The notes under the pieces were generated by a model. It was not told the origin of the DNA. It made no database searches and saw nothing but the letters and a program-made list of their open reading frames with translations. A program made the translations under genes and the position numbers. Of a stretch of 64,000 nucleotides of DNA, positions 57,920 through 64,000 are shown in pieces (within the stretch, counting starts at the first letter, position 1; every line of letters begins with the position of its first letter). The stretch lies in contig NC_090319.1 in assembly GCF_040869045.1 (NCBI RefSeq), positions 51,246,779 through 51,310,778 of the forward strand, given 5' to 3'. This DNA is from Eurosta solidaginis. Lineage: Eukaryota > Arthropoda > Insecta > Diptera > Tephritidae.

Positions 57920-58405
57920 TTTAACGAACCTTGATAAATGCTTGATTATTCTGTACCTTCTGTTATCGTTCAAATCACTGAACTGTAGTATACGCAACTA
58001 AAATATTCAGTAAAGCAAAATGTACTTTATTTCCAACAAAACCAAATATGGTTGTAGTACTTAACAATTAAATTACTCGCGTACTTCACTTATAGCCTGT
58101 TATAATAAAACCGATTGAGCATCACTTGGACTGCGTTGCTTTATATTCTCAGTTTGCCTAAGTCAACCATTTTTCCTAGGGTTTAGACTCTTCGCGTGCA
58201 GTCGTCTTTAATAGCTGCTTATTTGTTTATTGTTTCTGCGTCTCACAGTTGTTTATTTATTTCTCGTTTCTATATTTCAAATTGGCTTTGCCTACATACG
58301 TGTATATCTCTAGTTTATGTAAGGTTGTATGCGCTCTCCTCCTGCTGTGTACTTGTCTTTGAAAAATTCTTTGTGGCCTCTTTTTTATACTTCATTTGAG
58401 ACCAT
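57920..58405 (-). mobile_element. Degenerate LTR of the Ty3/gypsy family
   Basis: The plus strand reads 'taccttctgttatcgttc', 'aaatcactgaactgt', 'gactgcgttgctttatatt' and 'ggtttagactcttcgcgtgc', which are reverse complements of LTR blocks in the same order as 52614-53127. Neither end is clean. Confidence 0.6.
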
Positions 58406-58850
58406 TAAGCAATGCATTTTTTAGCTATATAGGGGGATTTCGGGGTTGCCTTCAAAACAATTTTCTGGATTCAACTGAAGCTATGTATTTAATAATGGTT
58501 TGAGGATAGTTTTAAGAACCATTCCGGTATCATTTTGTAATAGCTTTTGATAGTATTTGAGATGTTTTTGGAACCACTTTCGAAATCATATCGAGATTAA
58601 TTTGTGCATGATAACATGGTAGTTGGTTTCAGGATAACTTAACAATTATTGTGAGATCATTTTCAAAATTATTCATGTTTTTTTCGGTTTACTTACCTCA
58701 GCTCTAACCTCAAAGTGAAATTTACTTCTATAATTAAAGCGTATTTAAAAAACTCCTAGCTCTACCCTTTGAAAGTCAAAGATTGTTTTGTGAATGTGAT
58801 TTCCAAACTTCAAAATCTCAGGGCATGTGCAAAAATCTATATATGGTTAG
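58406..58850. repeat. Degenerate short repeat ('atcattttgagat' type)
   Basis: Phrases like 'ggaaccactttcgaaatcat', 'gagatcattttcaaaattat' and 'agaaccattccggtatcatt' recur irregularly. Low confidence. Confidence 0.35.
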
Positions 58851-59704
58851 GTTAGATTGAACTTGCGGATGCTTGACGACCCCACATATGCTGAATAAGT
58901 CCATAGTGTTACCAGAAGTTTTCTCAAAGCACAATAGAAAATCCATATCAGATATTAGCGCCTATGTGGTAAATTTACTCTTGGCAAATACTAAAGGCAC
59001 CAATGCTACTTGCTACTCCCACAATTGATAGGCATGAGCCGAAGAGGTATTTCCTTCTGCAACCTGCACTTTATTCAGCTGCTATCACTTATAAGGCCTC
59101 ATTTAAAAGCATGTGATTCCAGAAGTCATTGTACAGTAAGAATGCACAAGATGAGCCTATAGACCCCTTGGTACATAGTTTTTGACACTTTTTAGCACCG
59201 CGCTTGTGCCCACGCTTTTCTAGCTTGGGCTATCATGTGAAAGTCTCGCTTTCTCTTAAACTCGCTCAATGTTATTGGGACGTCTACGGAGCATGCTTCA
59301 GGGGATGCGCCCTTTTTAGCTAGCTCATCCACCTTTTTATTCCCTTTTTGTCCCATATGTCCTGGGACGCAATATAGATGTATGCTTTGCCCTTTACTGA
59401 TTCTTTCCAGGGATTGCTTACCCTCTATTATCATTTTAGCTGTTGTACTTTGCGAGATTGTTGCCTTGATTGCTTCTTGGATTCAATAAAAAATTTGACG
59501 CGGCTGAAGTTTAATTTGTTTCTTCTAGTGTTTTTAGTACTTTGGTTACAGCTAATTCTTCTACGTGAAAAACACTACAGTGATCCCGCAGTTTGCAAGA
59601 TCTGTTTATTCCCGGATTAGCACAGTACACCGCAGACCCAATCCCTTCCACTACTTTGGAACCACCGGTGTACAGGTGTATATTTTTTCGTGCCCACCTA
59701 ATTA
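58850..59704 (-). pseudogene. LINE ORF2 3' half: RNase H, C-terminal tail, 3'UTR
   Basis: Minus strand: I-H-L-Y-T-G-G-S-K-V-V-E-G (usual Y-T-D-G-S-K; here G replaces the catalytic D), then C-S-V-F-H-V-E-E-L-A, then V-P-G-H-M-G-Q-K-G-N-K-K-V-D-E-L-A-K-K-G-A-S. The order is a complete RNase H domain. The region towards 58850 holds the remains of the Cys/His tail and 3'UTR, as at 4655-4985. Stops and frame changes are present. Confidence 0.7.
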
Positions 59705-60030
59705 AAAAAATAAACAAACGTAAGGAGCGATAACCTACGAAGAGATTTTAGGTCAAGCATCTCTTACAAATTAGCGGGACAGTACTTACTTGTTTTATGC
59801 CGACTCTGAGTGGCATCTGCAAGGCAGATGATATTTCACTGAGAGCTTTTCATGGCAGACATACACTCGGAGTGCTTGCCAATACCGCTGAGGGGCGACC
59901 TCGCTTAGAAAATTTTTTTCTAATTGAAAATCTTGTTTCTAAAATTTTGATGTTGCCTTTCCCGCGGCGTGAACCCGGTATCTTCGATGTGATAGGCGGA
60001 GCACGCTACCATCACGCCACAGCGGCCGCC
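59705..60030 (-). mobile_element. tRNA-derived SINE, copy 2
   Basis: Same family as 6581-6941: 'gcggccgctgtggcgtgat' head on the minus strand and 'gctctcagtgaaatatcatc' body. Flanked by CCTAATTA (59697-59704 and 60029-60036, the latter sharing CC with the element). It is more diverged than the other copies and is inserted at the 5' edge of a LINE fragment. Confidence 0.8.
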
Positions 60031-60036
60031 TAATTA

Positions 60037-60765
60037 TGAGGCCTCTAATAATGCTTGAGCAATAAATAGAAAATTATGCCTGATATAATACGTGCCAATT
60101 GAGTAGCACGAACGTTTCTGAAATCGAAAAACATAATCACGACATTTTTCAGAAATCTCGGCAATACACACTTCAGACAGGTATCTATGCTTAAATTACT
60201 AAATCTCGTCAATAAAGTACCCCGACTCTTAACTCTGTGACTATAGAATGTATACTGAAGGGCAAGAGTTAAATGTAAGGGCTGCAAACTGCTTCAAAAA
60301 TCAAAGCAGTTTGTTTCAGTGGTGCGCAAAACTTTGAAAAAACTTGAAACAGTCCATGAACCAGTTCCTTGTCACCTCTGAATCACCACATCGGTTCGTT
60401 TTAAATGGTTCAAACCTTTTATACAAAGCGGTAATGACAAATTTTACATTTAGATGATCACTACTAAAAGAAATTGGGATTGAATTCCTAGTGTTAAAAA
60501 ATACAACCACAGTGGTATAGGACAATAAAACATTGGACGCACAGACTTCTAGATCCCGTACCTCCGATTCAATGGGTATAAAAGAGCCAAAATATAGATG
60601 AAGCAGGGTAAGGTTATACACGTATACTTCGGTGGTTTTAAGCTAATAGATATGATTGGGTCCGTAATTGTGGTAGCAATACTGGCAAAATTAACTTGAA
60701 AAGCAGCTGCGGAAACTTTTATATTGACAATTAAGGCAATTATGTTGCTTATTAAAACATAATTG
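60037..60765. other. Unassigned spacer
   Basis: 'tgggtataaaagagcc' near 60574 resembles a TATA region, but no LTR or gene around it can be supported. Confidence 0.3.
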
Positions 60766-60769
60766 TAAC

Positions 60770-61225
60770 ATATGGGAGTATATGTAAATAAAAAAGCGGA
60801 TGAGCTAGCTAGGAAGGGTGCATCCCTCGAAGCTTGTAGTATACACCTTCCAATCAGAGTGGATGGTATAAAAAGAAGGAAAGAAATGTAAATGAGACAC
60901 CAAGCGGGAAAGGCGATAGGACAAATCAAGTAAGGCTTATTGCTAAAAATAGGTGATTGTAGCCTAAAGATAGTTGTTCTAACTGGACTCTGCCTTTTGC
61001 TGGTATTTGCTTTTCTATTAAGCCTCTTCCGTGCTAGCAATGTACGAGTCCTACGCTCATGAGACTAGGACTTCATTTCCAGAGTGATTTTAGTATTTTC
61101 CTAGAGTACTGTGTGATTTTCTAACATGGATTTTAATTTCTGAAAGGTTTTTTCAATATGCACACATTCAGTCTATGTGAGGTCATCAGAGACTGGTTAG
61201 ATAACCTACCCTAAGTTGAAAAGGC
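60770..61225 (+). pseudogene. LINE ORF2 C-terminal fragment and 3'UTR
   Basis: The forward frame reads N-K-K-A-D-E-L-A-R-K-G-A-S-L-E-A-C-S-I (end of RNase H), then L-K-I-V-V-L-T-G-L-C-L-L. The 3'UTR has 'gtctatgtgaggtcatcaga', as at 4655-4985. The Cys/His tail is mostly deleted. Confidence 0.65.
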
Positions 61226-61250
61226 ATGGTTTCACGTTCTAACAAATTTA

Positions 61251-61616
61251 AAAAATAAATAAATAAATGTAAGCCGCGATAACCTCCGAAGAGATCTAAG
61301 GCCTAGCTTCTCTTCCAATTTGCGTCGTGCTCCTCTTGATTTTCCCTACAAATTGGCCGGACGGGACCTATATGTTTTATGCCGACTCCGAACGGCATCT
61401 GCAAAGCAGATGAGTTTTCACTGAGAGCTTTTCATGGCAGAAATACACCCGGAGCGCTTGTGAAACACTGCCGAGGGGCGACCCCGCTTAGAAAAATTTT
61501 CTTCTAATTGAAAATACTTATTTCTAAAATTTTTGATGTTGCTATGCCAGGGGTGTGAACCCAGGGTATACGGTGTGGTAGGCAGAGCACGCTACCATCA
61601 CACCACGGTGGCCGCC
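61251..61616 (-). mobile_element. tRNA-derived SINE, copy 3, with 10-bp target duplication
   Basis: The head 'ggcggccaccgtggtgtgat' on the minus strand, B-box-like 'gggttcacacccc' and a full body. The tail is (AAAT)-like at 61251-61268 (plus-strand view). Flanked by AACAAATTTA (61241-61250) and AACAGATTTA (61617-61626). Very close to copy 1. Confidence 0.85.
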
Positions 61617-61844
61617 AACAGATTTATATAACATAAAATATCCCACCATATTGGCACAACAAAAATTTACGAATTTGGCATTTTATCATAAAAAAAAGAC
61701 GGAATTTGGAAGAATATAAGCAAATCCGAATTCGAAATTTAATTTAGCAAATTATTAAAGCAGAATTTATAAGAGTTGTATACTTAAAAAACTTTAATGT
61801 GAACGTAGGGAATTAATTTAGTTAAAGCCTTAAATCAGCTTTCT

Positions 61845-62015
61845 AGAACCTATGCCGCTTGCTGCCCATAAATCTGATAGCTTTATGAATCCTAGAGTTC
61901 TGGAGTCTTAGCCTTGTAAGCACAGGGCAAGACCACAAAACGTGCTCGATCATTTTCTCCTCCAACTCGCACTTCCTACATCTGCTTTCACTGACCAAGC
62001 ATTTGCACGCAAAAT
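61845..62015 (-). mobile_element. LINE C-terminal tail fragment
   Basis: The reverse complement gives 'gatgtaggaagtgcgagttg', 'gagcacgttttgtgg' and 'ctaagactccag', nearly as at 4675-4755, which codes for the Cys/His tail. Confidence 0.65.
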
Positions 62016-62729
62016 AAAAACAAAATAACTTCTCAATATTTTGCCAGCTGGTTTAATTACCAGGACATATTCAATAAAGTATACGTCAAGCTTTAGAATA
62101 TTTCCTTAGTTTTGGACGTATAATATTAAATTTTTAAGCATACTCTATTTTCATACAAAATGTTTAATCAGGGACACACGGGGCGACTCATACCCAAGCC
62201 ATCACTCAGTTTCACTCCAAATTAAATACATGCTTCTCTGACTGAAATGGTTCTATTAATTTCGTAGAATGTAGATGTGATCCAATGAAATATGAAAGAA
62301 AACAAATACGCAGATATAAATCAACACACATGCAAATATATTTATTACAAATACAGCCTTGGCGTGTGCAATTGCTGTGTGTGCTGTGAATCTACAAATG
62401 TATGTAATTTCATAGTTAACATCACAGTTTCAGTAGTATTTACAAAGGATATTTATTTCTAGATCATTTCACACGCACCAATCTGTGCTATAACAAGATA
62501 TCATCAACACGTCACATACATGACAGAATTAAACACCTTAATATACATGACATTAACACGCATACTACCAAATACATGCAAAACTCATACAAACAAATGT
62601 CATTTACATACCAAATAAAGTGAAATTCACATTCAATGTTTGCATGATGTTTCTATAGAATAACAAGGTTCATTGCGTGGCCTTGTTATTTGCGTTTATT
62701 TATATTTGTATTTTTAGGTATGTATGTAT
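62016..62729. other. Unassigned spacer
   Basis: CA/TA-rich patches. No gene was recognised. Confidence 0.35.
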
Positions 62730-63086
62730 TAGGCCGGGTCGATTTGTAGGGAGGCAAAAAAATCGCCCATTGCTCTGTGAAAATCATATTCCAGGGATCA
62801 AAAGAAGAAACTTTGCCGAAGGAACCATACCTCTAAAACGAATTTTAAAAAATGAAGGTATCACTGTGACACAATTGCAGATCGTAAAATTGCCTGTGTT
62901 GTTTTTTTAAGCCACCAAAAGACCCAGCAAGTAGAATTGAAATTGTCCCTACCCAAAAGTTCGACCCAAAGGGGGGACATCAGAATTCGTTTTAGAGGTA
63001 TGGTTCCTTCAGCAAAATTTCTTATTTTGATCCTTAGAATACGATTTTTACAGAGCAATGAGCGATTTATAAATCGACCAGCCCTA
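62730..63086. mobile_element. Foldback/hAT-like MITE with perfect 8-bp flanks
   Basis: The ends TAGGCCGGGTCGATTT and (reverse complement of right) TAGGGCTGGTCGATTT begin ~120-bp inverted arms. Both arms contain 'cccattgctctg' or 'ctcattgctctg', 'aaggaaccatacctctaaaa' and 'cgaatt'. Flanked by GTATGTAT on both sides (62722-62729 and 63087-63094). The duplication is low-complexity, but its length suits hAT. It is non-coding. Confidence 0.75.
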
Positions 63087-63094
63087 GTATGTAT

Positions 63095-63600
63095 ATATAA
63101 ACACATGAGCGCTTAGAGTATCCGTGACATTTATAATGAGTTGTATATGAATATGTGGCAATGAACTGACGTGCATTTGTATGTAATTATAAATTTTTTT
63201 TTTTTGCCATTTCCTTAAAGCATTCAGTTCTACAATAACATATACATACATCACTCTAGAACATAGCAATAAATATTCGCATATACATTTAAACAAAAAT
63301 TGTTGTTAATCTGAGCGAGCAAATTACATATTTGACTAATTGTGCGTTGCTAAGCAATAGAAATGAGCTATACTTGCTTAGTCAAATACTTAACTTTGTT
63401 TGAAATGAAAAATTTACCATGAATTTTGTGCAGTTTTAAGTGCAAAGTCTTTGATGATTGAGCGCTTAATGTTGCTGGTTTTTTATTTCTTTGATTGCTC
63501 TTGACTTTAATTAAGAGTTTAAGATATACGAATTTTCCTCGTTATCTTAATCAGTTACACAAATTTTTAGCGGAAGTGCTTGTGTTGTTTATATGAAATA
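63095..63600. other. Unassigned spacer
   Basis: T tract at 63187-63198. Nothing was recognised. Confidence 0.35.
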
Positions 63601-63800
63601 TGAAATATGAAATATTGTTTGATTATCGTTTAATTATCGATTAGGTATATTTATGGTCTACATATCGGTTTGTTATCGGATTCTTATTGGTCTTTTGTTG
63701 TCTTGGTATAATTGTGTTACAGATGTGAAATAATCTGATAAGAAATATAAAGTTTTTCGATATCAAATCGATAAATTTTTGATTAGAAATCAGTTATTAA
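63600..63800. repeat. ATCGAT-type degenerate repeat
   Basis: 'tttaattatcgattaggta', 'catatcggtttgttatcgg' and 'tttttcgatatcaaatcgat' match the 4340-4650 repeat style. Confidence 0.55.
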
Positions 63801-63879
63801 ACGTTTTTATTCTACATAAAGTTGGTAACACTCCAATTAATTTTTGATACCAAATCATTAATATAGTGATACCTTTTCA

Positions 63880-64000
63880 AATTTAATTATTATTTTATTT
63901 CATTCACATTTATTTTATTTGGTTTTATTTTATTTTATTTTGTTCTATTTTATATTATTTTATTTTATTATATTATATACAATTTATTATTATTTTTATT
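63880..64000. repeat. (ATTTT)n pentanucleotide microsatellite
   Basis: 'attttattttatttt'-type units run to the window end and are imperfect in the last 40 bases. Confidence 0.8.

Noticed and set aside
60560..60610. TATA-like promoter 'gggtataaaagagcc' with a transcription unit
   Set aside because: No LTR partner, initiator or downstream gene could be seen.

Overview
The window looks like a transposon-dense, AT-rich intergenic or heterochromatic-type segment of a higher fly (Brachycera). A tephritid fruit fly is my best guess, but that rests on remembered repeat families and not on any host gene. I found no intact host protein-coding gene, no rRNA and no functional tRNA gene. Almost everything recognisable is a mobile element, usually broken and often nested in another.

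Layout. 1-7 kb: an LTR fragment, an array-bearing repeat element (copy A), the 3' end of a LINE, a BEL/Pao remnant and a tRNA-derived SINE. 7.9-12.7 kb: a second-family repeat element, a foldback region with a ~150-bp-arm hairpin, and LINE-like debris. 13.97-16.86 kb: a DNA transposon with ~115-bp inverted ends carrying an intron-bearing gene of an uncharacterised multicopy arthropod family. 16.9-20.4 kb: array element copy B. 20.8-31.3 kb: several LINE clades, plus array element C nested in a third-family element. 32.1-36.6 kb: a fourth-family element split by a Ty3/gypsy retrotransposon with two LTRs, a 4-bp target duplication and an internal deletion. 37.2-41.9 kb: array element D, with about 25 copies of a 130-bp repeat. 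41.9-44.7 kb: a hAT-like element in a Helitron-like one, ending in a G-quadruplex-prone (GGGACT)n array. 45-50.7 kb: a ~20-bp minisatellite interrupted by two repeat elements, one holding a solo LTR. 51-53.5 kb: a Jockey-like LINE and a solo LTR. 54.47-57.64 kb: a complete but decayed Transib (RAG1-like) transposon with CACAATG ends. 57.9-64 kb: an LTR, LINE fragments, two more SINEs and a perfect-TSD foldback element.

Two observations stand out. First, the window holds two gene-bearing DNA transposons whose ends can be found by eye: the Transib copy and the 13.97-16.86 kb element of no family I can name. Second, four diverged non-coding repeat families share one plan: a 5' ACAAGTAAGG-like start, a small hairpin, and a family-specific motif whose reverse complement sits at the far 3' end. 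Hairpin and end motifs differ between families in a compensating way, which suggests selection on structure.

Limits: family names come from remembered motifs, without database searches. Boundaries given to the base are those where inverted ends or target duplications are visible; the others are good to about 20-50 bp.
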